NCBI RefSeq assembly: GCF_015686695.1
Contig: NZ_JADPMR010000001.1
Span: forward strand, 2,604,001-2,668,000
Direction: 5' to 3'
Source: Vibrio nitrifigilis
GTDB taxonomy: Bacteria > Pseudomonadota > Gammaproteobacteria > Enterobacterales > Vibrionaceae
DNA length: 64,000 nt
Shown here: positions 9,631 through 18,633 of the stretch, piece by piece
How the letters are laid out: every line of letters begins with the position of its first letter
Numbering within the stretch: position 1 is the first letter of the stretch
Notes under the pieces: generated by a model
Database searches by the model: none
The model's input: the letters and a program-made list of their open reading frames with translations, nothing else
Told to the model about the DNA's origin: nothing
Translations under genes and position numbers: made by a program

Positions 9631-10407
9631 ATGGTTTGCTATCTCATTCCTTATTTCAACTGCTATGACGATTTGATTTTGACCTTACGCTCACTAGAGG
9701 ATGACTCAGCTGACGTAGTGATCGTCGATGATGGCAGTACAGTTTCCTTAGCGTCTCAACTTGATGTCACTCAATTTAAGTCGAATATTCAGGTGCTTGA
9801 ATTAGAAAAAAACCAAGGTATTGAAGGGGCTCTAAATCGAGGGCTGGAATTTATTTATCAGCAAGGTTATCGCTATATTGCTCGCATTGATTGTGGAGAC
9901 TTATCACTTCCTGGCCGTATAGAAGCTCAGGTTGCGGTTATGGAATCGGATGACGAGATCGTTTTATGCGGCGGTTGGGCAGATTACGTGAATGAAGAAT
10001 ATGAATTTCTGTTTACCAATAAAGTGCCAACAGACGATAGCAGCATCAGAAAACATATGTTTTTAAATAATATGTTTATCCATCCTGCAGTCATGATGCG
10101 TGCAGATGCCATCAAGCAGATTGACGGCTATCCGACGAATCGTAAAGCCGCAGAAGACTACGCTGTTTTCTTTAAGTTAATGCAACTGGGTAAAGTGAAA
10201 AATCTTCCGCAATCCTTGATTCGTTATGTAGTGTCATCGACCAGTATTTCTTCGCAAAAGAGAAATTTGCAGGTCAAAAACCGAATTCTGGTGATTTGGG
10301 ATAATAAAGCCTGCTCTCTGCATTTTGCTTATGGGTTGGTACGCTCATGCCTATTACTGGCATTTCCTCGTACAGTGACGATGAAACTGCGCTCGTTATT
10401 AAGGTAG
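9631..10407 (+). CDS. Family 2 glycosyltransferase
   Basis: A GT-A protein of about 258 residues. It opens with MVCYLIPYFNCYDDLILTL, followed by VVIVDDGST and IARIDCGDLSLPGRIE. The usual D-x-D is present as D-C-G-D. The ATG at 9631 has GAGGGG just upstream and is preferred over an in-frame TTG at 9616. The C-terminal tail is basic and hydrophobic and may touch the membrane. It lies directly after the Kdo-transferase-like gene and is likely one of the repeat-unit transferases. Confidence 0.82.
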   Translation: MVCYLIPYFNCYDDLILTLRSLEDDSADVVIVDDGSTVSLASQLDVTQFKSNIQVLELEKNQGIEGALNRGLEFIYQQGYRYIARIDCGDLSLPGRIEAQVAVMESDDEIVLCGGWADYVNEEYEFLFTNKVPTDDSSIRKHMFLNNMFIHPAVMMRADAIKQIDGYPTNRKAAEDYAVFFKLMQLGKVKNLPQSLIRYVVSSTSISSQKRNLQVKNRILVIWDNKACSLHFAYGLVRSCLLLAFPRTVTMKLRSLLR

Positions 10408-10953
10408 GTGATAGTGGATAAATTATTAGTTGGTCTCTCAGTATTAATCGCTAACGTCAAAGCGAACTTGGTGAAAGTGGCTTACTTAGGGCAGGTTAAA
10501 TCTGATGCCATTGTGCGAACGCCTTATTTTCCATCAGTTCGAGTTCGACGCGGTGGTGTCATTGTTTGTACTGGAGTCAAATTCCGTCGTCGCTGCACCA
10601 TTTTTGCTGATGGCGGCGAAGTCAAAATTGGTCGTGGCGCGTTTCTCAATAATGATTGCTCGATAAATAGCAACCAATCGATTGTGATTGGTGAAAATAC
10701 GTTATTTGGGGAAGGGGTGAAAATTTATGACCACAACCATCGTGTTGTTGATGGGGTTGTGAGTCATAACGAATTTGATTCTGCGCCAGTTCATATTGGT
10801 CGTGACTGTTGGATCGGCTCAAATGTAGTGATTTTACCTGGGGTAACGATTTGTGACCGAACCATTATCGGTGCTGGTTCAGTCATTGCTAAAAGCATTA
10901 CCGAACCAGGAACGTACGTAACAGAGAACATTCGCTTAAGGAAACTGAGCTAA
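10408..10953 (+). CDS. Left-handed beta-helix acetyltransferase
   Basis: A 181-residue hexapeptide-repeat protein. IGRGAFLNNDCSIN, IVIGENTLFGEGVKIYDHNH and VHIGRDCWIGSNVVILPGVT form the coils. The histidines in YDHNH are at the usual catalytic position of WbbJ/CysE-like O-acetyltransferases. It likely acetylates a sugar of the Wzy-dependent polysaccharide in the cytoplasm. The start is GTG at 10408, with another GTG two codons later. It follows the preceding stop directly, so translation is probably coupled. Confidence 0.85.
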   Translation: MIVDKLLVGLSVLIANVKANLVKVAYLGQVKSDAIVRTPYFPSVRVRRGGVIVCTGVKFRRRCTIFADGGEVKIGRGAFLNNDCSINSNQSIVIGENTLFGEGVKIYDHNHRVVDGVVSHNEFDSAPVHIGRDCWIGSNVVILPGVTICDRTIIGAGSVIAKSITEPGTYVTENIRLRKLS

Positions 10954-10976
10954 AAATTCAATTCAATGAGGTGCTT

Positions 10977-12023
10977 ATGGTTAGGGATCCTAGAATTGAT
11001 ATATTTCGTGGTTTTTTGATTTTGCTCGTTGTATTGGGACATGTAAAACATATCCCAATAGCCTTACATCACGCTATATATGCTTTTCATATGCCAGCGT
11101 TTTTTATTCTGGCAGGCTACTTATTTAATTTACATAAAGGTGGCAGTGCTTATGAGACTATTGCCAAGAAATTTAACCGCTTAATTATACCTGCTTGGGT
11201 GTTTGGTCTTATTTGTGGTTTACCGTTTGTTGCTATCACTTTGTTGCACTTTAATACCGATGCGGTCATTAATTTCTTAACAAGACTTTATGGCACATTA
11301 ACGGGTTATCCTTCTTGGGATACAACATTTAACTGTACGCCATTATGGTTCCTGTATGCGCTATTTATTATCGAAGTGATAGCCATTTTATGTAAAAAAC
11401 TTAATGAAAATACATTTATTATTACCTTAATGGTATTAGGTGTTATCGGTGTATTGGTCAGTTATCAAACGGACGTGGTTACGCCATTTAACCTACTTAT
11501 AGGATTATCTTGTTTAATCTATTTCACACTTGGTTTTTTCATTAAAAGAATCAGTCATTCAATATCTAAATCATGGTTGTTTATTACTCCGGTGGTGTAT
11601 TGCATCACTTATTATGTTTTTGTTATTCATGCAAAAGGTGATGTCATTAGCTTGGCTGAAAATAATTTTGGTCCAGCGAACGATTTTGTCTGGAATATAG
11701 TGTTGTCCTTGAGTGGAACTGGGTTCGCATTAGTCATTTCTACACTATTTGCCAAGAATGAAATGTTATCCAGAGGGTTTTCTTGGCTAGGTGTTAATAC
11801 CATTCCAATTATTGCCTTTGATTATTATGTAAACGATGTTTTTGTGAAAACTTTCGCTATAACAGGCATATCAATTCCTAACGCGTGGTTATTTATATTC
11901 CCGCTTAAATTGGCCATTTTGGTCGGCATTGTATGGGCTGTAACGCGTATTACTTGGTTAAACGATATTCAAAGTGGGAAAGTACAGATTTTTAATAAAA
12001 AGACTATGTCGGAGCAATTGTAG
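10977..12023 (+). CDS. Acyltransferase-3 family membrane protein
   Basis: About ten membrane helices, with RDPRIDIFRGFLILLVVLGH at the N-terminus. The arginine-rich R-x10-H pattern is typical of acyltransferase family 3 (OafA/WecH-like). Such proteins move acetyl or other short acyl groups onto polysaccharides across the inner membrane. ATG 10977 has AGG six bases upstream and is preferred over GTG 10971. It sits between a soluble acetyltransferase and a GT4 gene, so the glycan may be acylated on both sides of the membrane. Confidence 0.87.
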   Translation: MVRDPRIDIFRGFLILLVVLGHVKHIPIALHHAIYAFHMPAFFILAGYLFNLHKGGSAYETIAKKFNRLIIPAWVFGLICGLPFVAITLLHFNTDAVINFLTRLYGTLTGYPSWDTTFNCTPLWFLYALFIIEVIAILCKKLNENTFIITLMVLGVIGVLVSYQTDVVTPFNLLIGLSCLIYFTLGFFIKRISHSISKSWLFITPVVYCITYYVFVIHAKGDVISLAENNFGPANDFVWNIVLSLSGTGFALVISTLFAKNEMLSRGFSWLGVNTIPIIAFDYYVNDVFVKTFAITGISIPNAWLFIFPLKLAILVGIVWAVTRITWLNDIQSGKVQIFNKKTMSEQL

Positions 12024-12031
12024 ATAACGTT

Positions 12032-13090
12032 ATGAAAATAGTACATGTCATTGAATCATCGGCGACTGGCACCTTATCTATAGTGACAATGGCCGCGCAA
12101 TATCAAGCGGACAAACATGATGTCACGGTGATTTTTTCACGCCGTCCGGATACGCCGCCGAATATCGAAACGTTATTTCCAAGTAATGTCACTTTGGTTG
12201 AAGTGGGGATGAGTCCCAAACATTTCCCTTGGTCTCTTTTGGCGTTGCGTAGTGAGCTTAAAAAAATTCAGCCTGATGTCATCCACTGTCACTCTTCTTT
12301 CGGTGGGTTTGTGGGGCGTCTAAGCTCGGTGTTTATGCGCAGCAGAGTCTTTTATAGCCCTCACTGTATTTCATTCATGCGTAAAGACATCAGCCCACTT
12401 AAAAACTTTTTATTTAAAGCATTTGAATCGGTTGCGTGTTTGAGGCCTGCAACCTATATCGCTTGCTCAGAGAGCGAACGCTCAGCCATTAAAAATGCAT
12501 TGTCCTTTGTTGATGTGGCATTGCTAGAAAATGCAGTGGATTTATCAGAGTTTAAAGCGTTGCCAAATCCACATAATGCTCCAGGCAAAAAGACTGTATT
12601 GACGGTCGGAGGTATTCGTCCGCAAAAGGGCTTTATGGAATTTGCCAAGATTGCTCGTGAGTGCGCGGAGCTTGATTTGCACTTTGTTTGGATTGGCGAT
12701 GGTGCTGTGCAAGATAGGGAGGTACTTGAACAGGCAGGTGTCGAAGTGACGGGGTGGAAAAGTCGCCAAGAAGTGATCGCGTTATTAAATGATGCCGATC
12801 TTTACCTCTCTACATCGCTTTGGGAAGGCATGCCAGTCTCTGTGATTGAAGCAAGTGCAGCAGGCCTTCCGTTATTACTTCGAGACTGCGCAGGCAATAG
12901 CGATATTGTTGTCGATAAGCGCGGCGGATGTCTATTTACTCAAACCTCAGAGGCAATCGAGTTGTTGTCTCAGTTTATTGCAGATCCAGATAAGTTTCGT
13001 CAAGCGACTCTCCCAGATAGAAAAGCCGTATTTCAGCGATTTTCTGTGGAGCGCTTTGCTCGTCATCTGGAAGAAATTTATCAAATTTAA
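12032..13090 (+). CDS. Family 4 glycosyltransferase
   Basis: A 352-residue GT-B protein. The N-terminal domain begins KIVHVIESSATGTLS. The C-terminal donor domain has VLTVGGIRPQKGF, VTGWKS and the E-x7-E-type motif around SLWEGMPVSVIEASAAGLP. It is a retaining nucleotide-sugar transferase with unknown donor. It is the last transferase before the Kdo biosynthesis genes, eight bases after the acyltransferase stop. Confidence 0.88.
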   Translation: MKIVHVIESSATGTLSIVTMAAQYQADKHDVTVIFSRRPDTPPNIETLFPSNVTLVEVGMSPKHFPWSLLALRSELKKIQPDVIHCHSSFGGFVGRLSSVFMRSRVFYSPHCISFMRKDISPLKNFLFKAFESVACLRPATYIACSESERSAIKNALSFVDVALLENAVDLSEFKALPNPHNAPGKKTVLTVGGIRPQKGFMEFAKIARECAELDLHFVWIGDGAVQDREVLEQAGVEVTGWKSRQEVIALLNDADLYLSTSLWEGMPVSVIEASAAGLPLLLRDCAGNSDIVVDKRGGCLFTQTSEAIELLSQFIADPDKFRQATLPDRKAVFQRFSVERFARHLEEIYQI

Positions 13091-13111
13091 ACATTATTCA
13101 TCGAGGCTTAT

Positions 13112-13909
13112 ATGTTTTTAATCGCAGGACCTTGTGTCATTGAATCAGAGCAACTTGTCATGGATGTCGCAGGCAAGATGAAAGAAATTACCTCAGAGTT
13201 GGGGATCGATTACATTTTTAAATCAAGCTTTGATAAAGCAAACCGCAGTTCGACAGGCAGTTACCGTGGCCCTGGTATTGAAAAAGGCCTGGAAATTTTA
13301 GCCAACGTGAAAAAAGAGTTGGGCTTAAGAGTGCTGACTGATGTTCATGAAGATACACCAATCGATGAAGTGGCATCGGTAGTGGATGTGCTGCAAACCC
13401 CAGCGTTTTTGGTACGTCAAACTAACTTCATTCAAAAAGTCGCGGCGGCAGGTAAACCTGTCAATATTAAAAAGGGCCAGTTTCAAGCCCCATGGGATAT
13501 GGAGCAGGTGGTGAAAAAATGCCATGAAGTAGGCAACAAAGATATTTGGCTTTGTGACCGTGGTACTTCATTTGGCTATAACACGCTTATCTCTGATATG
13601 CGTGGGTTGTCTGTGATGCGTCAAACCGGTTGTAAAGTGGTATTTGATGCCACTCACTCAGTGCAGCAGCCGGGTGGGTTAGGTGCAACCTCTGGTGGCC
13701 AACGTGAAATGGTGCCGGTATTGGCTCGCTCAGCGGTAGCTGCTGGGGTTGATGGCTTGTTTATGGAAACTCACCCAAATCCGGAAGTCGCGTTGAGTGA
13801 TGGTCCTAATATGCTGCCTTTAGCGGTAATGAAAGAGATGTTGGAAACCCTAGTAGAGCTAGATCAGGTGGTACACAAACGCCCATACCTTGAAAGCAAA
13901 CTTTCATAA
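13112..13909 (+). CDS. kdsA: KdsA, 3-deoxy-D-manno-octulosonate 8-phosphate synthase (metal-dependent class)
   Basis: Condenses phosphoenolpyruvate and arabinose 5-phosphate to Kdo-8-phosphate. The 265-residue chain starts directly with MFLIAGPCVIES and has SSFDKANRSS and KKGQFQAPWD. Cys8, His182, Glu219 and Asp230 line up, with a constant offset of three, with the metal ligands Cys11, His185, Glu222 and Asp233 of Aquifex KdsA. The housekeeping enzyme of gammaproteobacteria instead has Asn at the cysteine position and a longer N-terminus. This copy is probably a capsule-dedicated, transferred paralogue. It is followed by kdsB and kdsD. Confidence 0.93.
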   Translation: MFLIAGPCVIESEQLVMDVAGKMKEITSELGIDYIFKSSFDKANRSSTGSYRGPGIEKGLEILANVKKELGLRVLTDVHEDTPIDEVASVVDVLQTPAFLVRQTNFIQKVAAAGKPVNIKKGQFQAPWDMEQVVKKCHEVGNKDIWLCDRGTSFGYNTLISDMRGLSVMRQTGCKVVFDATHSVQQPGGLGATSGGQREMVPVLARSAVAAGVDGLFMETHPNPEVALSDGPNMLPLAVMKEMLETLVELDQVVHKRPYLESKLS

Positions 13910-13965
13910 GTGGGTTGGGCAAAGGATTGTGCCAGTTTGTAACGACAGAAAATTAGGTAGATAAA

Positions 13966-14721
13966 ATGGCATTTGAAAACATCAAAATCGTGATCCCATC
14001 TCGTTATGGGTCGTCCCGTTTACCCGGGAAACCTTTGATGCCGTTGTGTGAAAAACCCATGTTTTGGCATGTAGTCAATCAGGCTGTTACTGCGGGTTTT
14101 TCAATACAAGACATTGTTGTCGCCACCGATGACCAACGTATTATGGATGCTGCTCAGCAGTATATTATTCCTGCGGTATTAACCGATAAAAATCACGCCA
14201 GTGGTACTGATAGGCTATACGAAGTGTGTGAAAAATTGGGTTGGGGCGACGATACTCTGGTCATTAACGTGCAAGGGGATGAGCCTATGATTCCTCCCGC
14301 GCTGATCACCACCTTGGCCAATTTTGCGACTCAGTCTCCCCAGTTTGATATTTGCACGGTTATGAGTCCTATTTTGTCCGTTGCTGATTTACATAACCCG
14401 AATGTGGTTAAAGTGGCGGAAGGGGAAGGGCAGCGAGCGGTCTATTTTTCACGTTCACCGATCCCTTTTGATCGCGAATCGAAAGACTCGCTAGCCAGTG
14501 TTTGTCGTCATATTGGTATCTATGCATACCGAGTTGAGCGCTTACGTCAATTCTGTTCATTTCCTGAATCATCACTAGAAAAAATCGAGAAGCTAGAGCA
14601 GCTTCGCGCGTTGAGTCATGGGATGTCTATTGGGGTTGTACGTTATAACGAAGCGCCTCCTCACGGTATTGATACCCAAGAGGATTATGACGATGTTAAA
14701 CACATAATGGAAAACAGCTAA
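13966..14721 (+). CDS. kdsB: KdsB, CMP-Kdo synthetase
   Basis: A 251-residue cytidylyltransferase with IPSRYGSSRLPGKPL at the N-terminus (CTP-binding R-x-x-S-x-R-x-P-G-K), VQGDEP, and SPIPFDR. It activates Kdo with CTP to CMP-Kdo, the donor for Kdo transferases. The gene lies between kdsA and kdsD and its stop overlaps the next start by one base. Since any Vibrio needs a housekeeping kdsB for lipid A-core, this is likely an extra copy serving the polysaccharide. Confidence 0.93.
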   Translation: MAFENIKIVIPSRYGSSRLPGKPLMPLCEKPMFWHVVNQAVTAGFSIQDIVVATDDQRIMDAAQQYIIPAVLTDKNHASGTDRLYEVCEKLGWGDDTLVINVQGDEPMIPPALITTLANFATQSPQFDICTVMSPILSVADLHNPNVVKVAEGEGQRAVYFSRSPIPFDRESKDSLASVCRHIGIYAYRVERLRQFCSFPESSLEKIEKLEQLRALSHGMSIGVVRYNEAPPHGIDTQEDYDDVKHIMENS

Positions 14722-15653
14722 TGTCAATTTTACAGCACGCGAAAAAAGTCATTGATATTGAAATTGCTGGTTTAACGCAGATTTCTAATCAATTAGACGA
14801 CCATTTCGAACAGGCGATTCAAGCCATTCTGAAAACGCAGGGGCGTACCATTATTTGTGGTATGGGGAAGTCGGGCATTATTGGTAAAAAAATAGCCGCC
14901 TCATTTGCTAGTACCGGAACACCAAGCTTTTTCATGCACCCAGGAGAAGCGTTTCATGGTGATCTCGGCATGGTACAGCCGGAAGATGTGTTTATTGCGA
15001 TATCAAATTCAGGTGAAACCGAAGAGGTGTTGAAGCTGCTACCGTTTTTACGCGATAACGGCAATTATGTCATCGCGATAACTGGGAAACCAAAATCAAC
15101 ACTTGCAACTGCTGCGCACTGTCATCTTAATATTGCTGTTCCTCAAGAGGCTTGCCCTTACCAATTAGCGCCAACGAGTTCAACGACGGCAACCTTAGTC
15201 ATGGGCGATGCTTTAACGATTACCTTGATGGAATTGCGAGACTTTCAACCAGAAAATTTTGCTCGTTTCCACCCTGGAGGCAGTTTAGGGAGAAGGTTGT
15301 TGAGCAAAGTACGTGATGATATGGCAACCGACTCTCAGCCAATTGTACGAATGAGCAGTGAACTGCCGGAAATTATTAACGTGATTTCGCATGGTTGCTT
15401 AGGTTTGGCTGTGGTGGTCGATGATGCCAATAAGGTGAAAGGGATTGTCACTGATGGGGATTTACGTCGTTCCATGCAAAAGTATGGTCAAGATGCTTTC
15501 AGTGTGTGTGCCAAATCTATCTACAGTGAGAATCCTGTTTGTATTTCACCAGACGCATCGGTCGGTAAGGCTTATGAGTTAATGGAATCCAAGCGTATCA
15601 GCGCATTATTGGTGCTAGAAGATGATGAATTAGTCGGTGTGCTGAAAAAGTAA
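14721..15653 (+). CDS. kpsF: KdsD/KpsF-type arabinose-5-phosphate isomerase, short C-terminus
   Basis: Converts ribulose 5-phosphate to arabinose 5-phosphate, the first step of Kdo synthesis. The SIS domain is complete (CGMGKSGIIGKKIAASFAST, HPGEAFHGDLGM, ISNSGETEE). Two CBS repeats follow from about residue 200. At 310 residues it is some 15 shorter than usual. The last CBS strand ends at LVGVLKK with no MHDLL-type C-terminal helix. The catalytic part looks intact, so activity is likely, but the CBS regulatory pair may be altered. It is the last gene before a terminator. Confidence 0.9.
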   Translation: MSILQHAKKVIDIEIAGLTQISNQLDDHFEQAIQAILKTQGRTIICGMGKSGIIGKKIAASFASTGTPSFFMHPGEAFHGDLGMVQPEDVFIAISNSGETEEVLKLLPFLRDNGNYVIAITGKPKSTLATAAHCHLNIAVPQEACPYQLAPTSSTTATLVMGDALTITLMELRDFQPENFARFHPGGSLGRRLLSKVRDDMATDSQPIVRMSSELPEIINVISHGCLGLAVVVDDANKVKGIVTDGDLRRSMQKYGQDAFSVCAKSIYSENPVCISPDASVGKAYELMESKRISALLVLEDDELVGVLKK

Positions 15654-16136
15654 TTATATAGTTTTCAATCACTCATGAATAAACTAAATATAATTCACAT
15701 CATTATTTAATGATGTATTTCAATATGTTTTAGAAATTGTATTAACAGTAAGCCGACAATTTCTGACATAGGTTTTATCTATCAATATTGACAAAGTTAT
15801 GTATGCGAGGGTTGTTATATATTTCTCTCGCATTTTTTTTGTCTTTTTCATATTAAAAAGATATTTATTAAATTATTGAGAAATACAGGAAATGTAACTT
15901 TTATTATGGGGTCAGGATCAAATCTGATTAAAGAATTGGATAGAATTGACACAAAATTGATATTTAAATAGTGAGAGCTTTTAATCTTTATATCGTGTTC
16001 AAGATTTTTACCCTCTTTGGATTTTATTTTGTAAACACTCGTCCTCTGCACAGTAGTGTTGGCAAGGATAATAGGCCTTTATTTAATCTGAATAAAGATC
16101 TCAAAACGCAATTTGTGACAATTAATAGGTTGTGCT
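15654..16136. other. Intergenic region between kpsF and wbaP
   Basis: About 480 bases with no gene that I can support. It contains the terminator at 15803-15840, and the remaining part is the AT-rich leader of wbaP. Small frames present on both strands lack ribosome sites and recognisable content. wbaP-galU therefore probably has its own promoter in 15850-16130. Confidence 0.5.
15803..15840 (+). terminator. Intrinsic terminator after the Kdo genes
   Basis: The stem ATGCGAG (15803-15809) pairs with CTCGCAT (15827-15833) and is followed by a T run to 15840. It lies about 150 bases after kpsF and would end the long wza-to-kpsF unit. Confidence 0.75.
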
Positions 16137-17603
16137 ATGGAACATGTAAATATTGAGAGTGGTAGCAGTGGAGTTAAATATTCGAGGTTTATTCCAGTTT
16201 TTAACTCTATGATTTTAATCTTATTTGATTTGTTTGCTTTTATTGTTTCTGAAAATATTGCTTATGCTCTTTCTGATTCAGGATCGTGGTCTGGATTTAA
16301 TTCAGAAGGCAGTAGTTACTGGCAAGGAACTGTATTCTTCATTATCGCTTTTATGTCCATTTTCTGGTTTGGCGTTAACCGTCTGCACTACACCCGAAGA
16401 AAACCTTTTTGGGATGAATTGAAAGACGTGCTGAAAAACCTGTTCATTCTTTCAATTTTAGCGCTTGCGATGAATTTGCTGTTGGTTCCTAATTATTCTG
16501 TTGAAGTTTGGGCTATCTCTTGGGGAGTGTTGTTTGTTCTACTTCCTCTATGTCGTAATAGTGCCAAAATCATATTGAATAAATTGGGATTGTGGAGTGT
16601 GCCGTGTGTCATTATTGGTGAACAGCAAAACGCGTTAGAGGCTTATAAAGCAATCGGTAGCGATCTCTCTACGGGCTACACTATCAAAGCATTTGTAAAT
16701 CCGTATAAAAAATCTGATTATCATACTGATAAAGCAAACCCAACAGATGTGCCATATATTAGTAAAAAAGAGTTTATTAATAATTTAGATAAGTATTATC
16801 GAGTATTTATTGCTTTGGAAAAAGAAGATAACCAAACAAGAGATTACTGGGTAAGAAAGCTCGCCTATCTGAACGTATCTAATATTTCTGTTGTACCGGC
16901 AATGCGTGGCATTCCATTATATGGTGCTGATGTATCGAACTTTTTCAGCTATGAATTAATGATGCTAAGCGTTAAAAATAACCTTTCAAAAATATCGGCG
17001 CGTATGTTAAAACGCGGCTTTGACATTGTTGTTTCGGCTCTTTTATTAACGCTATTGTCTCCGTTCTTTTTATTTGTTGCTTTAATGGTGAAACGTGATG
17101 GCGGTTCTGCGACTTTTGGTCATGAGCGCATCGGTTATAACGGAAAGCCGTTTAAATGTCTCAAATTTAGGACAATGGTAATGAATTCACAGGAAGTATT
17201 AAAAGATTTACTGGAGAATGATCCTCAAGCCCGTTTAGAATGGGAACGTGAATTCAAACTTAAAAATGACCCACGTATAACGAAAATTGGTCATTTCTTG
17301 CGTAAAACTAGTCTTGATGAATTGCCACAGCTGTGGAACGTCTTGAAAGGCGAAATGAGTCTCGTCGGTCCTCGTCCTGTGATTGATGAAGAATTAAAAC
17401 GCTATGGGGATGATGTTTTGTACTACAACTTGGTTAAACCAGGTATGTCTGGATTATGGCAAGTTACCGGTCGTAGTGATACGGATTATACAACTCGAGT
17501 ATATTTAGATAGTTGGTATGTAAAAAACTGGTCTCTTTGGTATGATATTGTGATCTTATTTAAGACCGTTGGCGTTGTTGTCAGAGGTGATGGTGCATAT
17601 TAA
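16137..17603 (+). CDS. wbaP: WbaP-type undecaprenyl-phosphate hexose-1-phosphate transferase
   Basis: A 488-residue polyprenyl glycosylphosphotransferase. It has four N-terminal membrane helices, a central soluble CoA-binding-like domain, a fifth hydrophobic segment (residues about 300-320) and a C-terminal catalytic domain. That domain carries GHERIGYNGKPFKCLKFRTM, LDELPQLWNVLKGEMSLVGP and PGMSGLWQVTGRS. It starts the repeat unit by transferring galactose- or glucose-1-phosphate from the UDP-sugar to undecaprenyl phosphate. Together with WecA at the other end, the locus has two possible initiating enzymes. It is followed by galU, which makes UDP-glucose. Confidence 0.92.
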   Translation: MEHVNIESGSSGVKYSRFIPVFNSMILILFDLFAFIVSENIAYALSDSGSWSGFNSEGSSYWQGTVFFIIAFMSIFWFGVNRLHYTRRKPFWDELKDVLKNLFILSILALAMNLLLVPNYSVEVWAISWGVLFVLLPLCRNSAKIILNKLGLWSVPCVIIGEQQNALEAYKAIGSDLSTGYTIKAFVNPYKKSDYHTDKANPTDVPYISKKEFINNLDKYYRVFIALEKEDNQTRDYWVRKLAYLNVSNISVVPAMRGIPLYGADVSNFFSYELMMLSVKNNLSKISARMLKRGFDIVVSALLLTLLSPFFLFVALMVKRDGGSATFGHERIGYNGKPFKCLKFRTMVMNSQEVLKDLLENDPQARLEWEREFKLKNDPRITKIGHFLRKTSLDELPQLWNVLKGEMSLVGPRPVIDEELKRYGDDVLYYNLVKPGMSGLWQVTGRSDTDYTTRVYLDSWYVKNWSLWYDIVILFKTVGVVVRGDGAY

Positions 17604-17682
17604 TTAACTCTAAATAAAGGAACGATTATTTAGTAATTAATATTGAATTTAGCTCCCTTAAATAAAAAATTCAGGAATTATT

Positions 17683-18576
17683 ATGATTAAAAAATGTCTC
17701 TTCCCAGCAGCGGGTTACGGTACACGTTTTCTTCCAGCAACGAAATCGATGCCAAAAGAAATGATGCCTGTGGTAAATAAGCCACTTATTGAATATGGTG
17801 TGGATGAAGCGATTCATGCTGGCATGACTGATATGTGTGTCGTAACGGGCCGTGGTAAGCACTCTATTATGGATCACTTTGATACTAACTATGAGTTAGA
17901 ACATCAAATTAATGGTTCACCAAAAGAGAAGCTATTGGGTGATATTCGTAGCTTGATGGACTCTGCAAACTTTACTTATATTCGTCAGCGTGAAATGAAA
18001 GGCTTAGGTCACGCGATATTGACAGGTAAACCATTGGTTGGTGATAACCCATTTGCTGTGGTATTGGCGGATGACTTGTGTGTTAATGAAGAAAAAGGCG
18101 TGTTGGCTCAAATGTCTGAGCTATACAACCAGTTCCGTTGCACGATTGTCGCTGTTCAAGAAGTGCCAGAAACAGAAACACACAAATATGGTGTGATTTC
18201 TGGTGAAATGATTAAAGACAATATCTTCCGTGTCGATGACATGGTAGAGAAACCTGAACCAGGCACTGCACCAAGTAATCTAGCGATCATCGGTCGTTAC
18301 ATTATGACTCCTGATATCTTTGATTTAATTGAAGAGACAGAACCTGGTAAAGGCGGTGAAATCCAGATCACTGATGCCTTGCTAAAACAAGCTAAAACAG
18401 GCTGCGTCCTTGCTTATAAATTTAAAGGTCAGCGTTTTGACTGCGGTAGCGTTGAAGGGTATATCGAAGCAACTAACTACTGCTACGAAAACCTTTACAA
18501 CAAGAAACCAGCAGCATCAACTCCTGTAGAAAAAGTGATTGAAGATGTGAAAGAAGCAGTTACAGCAGAAGCGTAA
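17683..18576 (+). CDS. galU: GalU, UTP-glucose-1-phosphate uridylyltransferase
   Basis: A 297-residue nucleotidyltransferase with KKCLFPAAGYGTRFLPATKS (the G-x-G-T-R nucleotide site), KPLIEYGVDEA and VLADDLCV. It makes UDP-glucose, the precursor of UDP-galactose and other donors for both polysaccharide loci. It follows wbaP by about 80 bases and ends at a strong terminator, so it closes region A. Confidence 0.95.
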   Translation: MIKKCLFPAAGYGTRFLPATKSMPKEMMPVVNKPLIEYGVDEAIHAGMTDMCVVTGRGKHSIMDHFDTNYELEHQINGSPKEKLLGDIRSLMDSANFTYIRQREMKGLGHAILTGKPLVGDNPFAVVLADDLCVNEEKGVLAQMSELYNQFRCTIVAVQEVPETETHKYGVISGEMIKDNIFRVDDMVEKPEPGTAPSNLAIIGRYIMTPDIFDLIEETEPGKGGEIQITDALLKQAKTGCVLAYKFKGQRFDCGSVEGYIEATNYCYENLYNKKPAASTPVEKVIEDVKEAVTAEA

Positions 18577-18604
18577 TTCATTCACCACATAGAGTTTTGA
18601 TAAG

Positions 18605-18633
18605 AAGCCTGATGGAAACATCAGGCTTTTTTA
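18605..18633 (+). terminator. Intrinsic terminator of galU
   Basis: An AGCCTGATG / CATCAGGCT stem with a GAAA-type loop, followed by T6. It begins 29 bases after the galU stop. Confidence 0.9.

Noticed and set aside
16153..16175. A GGTAGC segment in the start of wbaP as an ops site
   Set aside because: It lacks the preceding GGC and following GTG of the ops core and is inside coding sequence.
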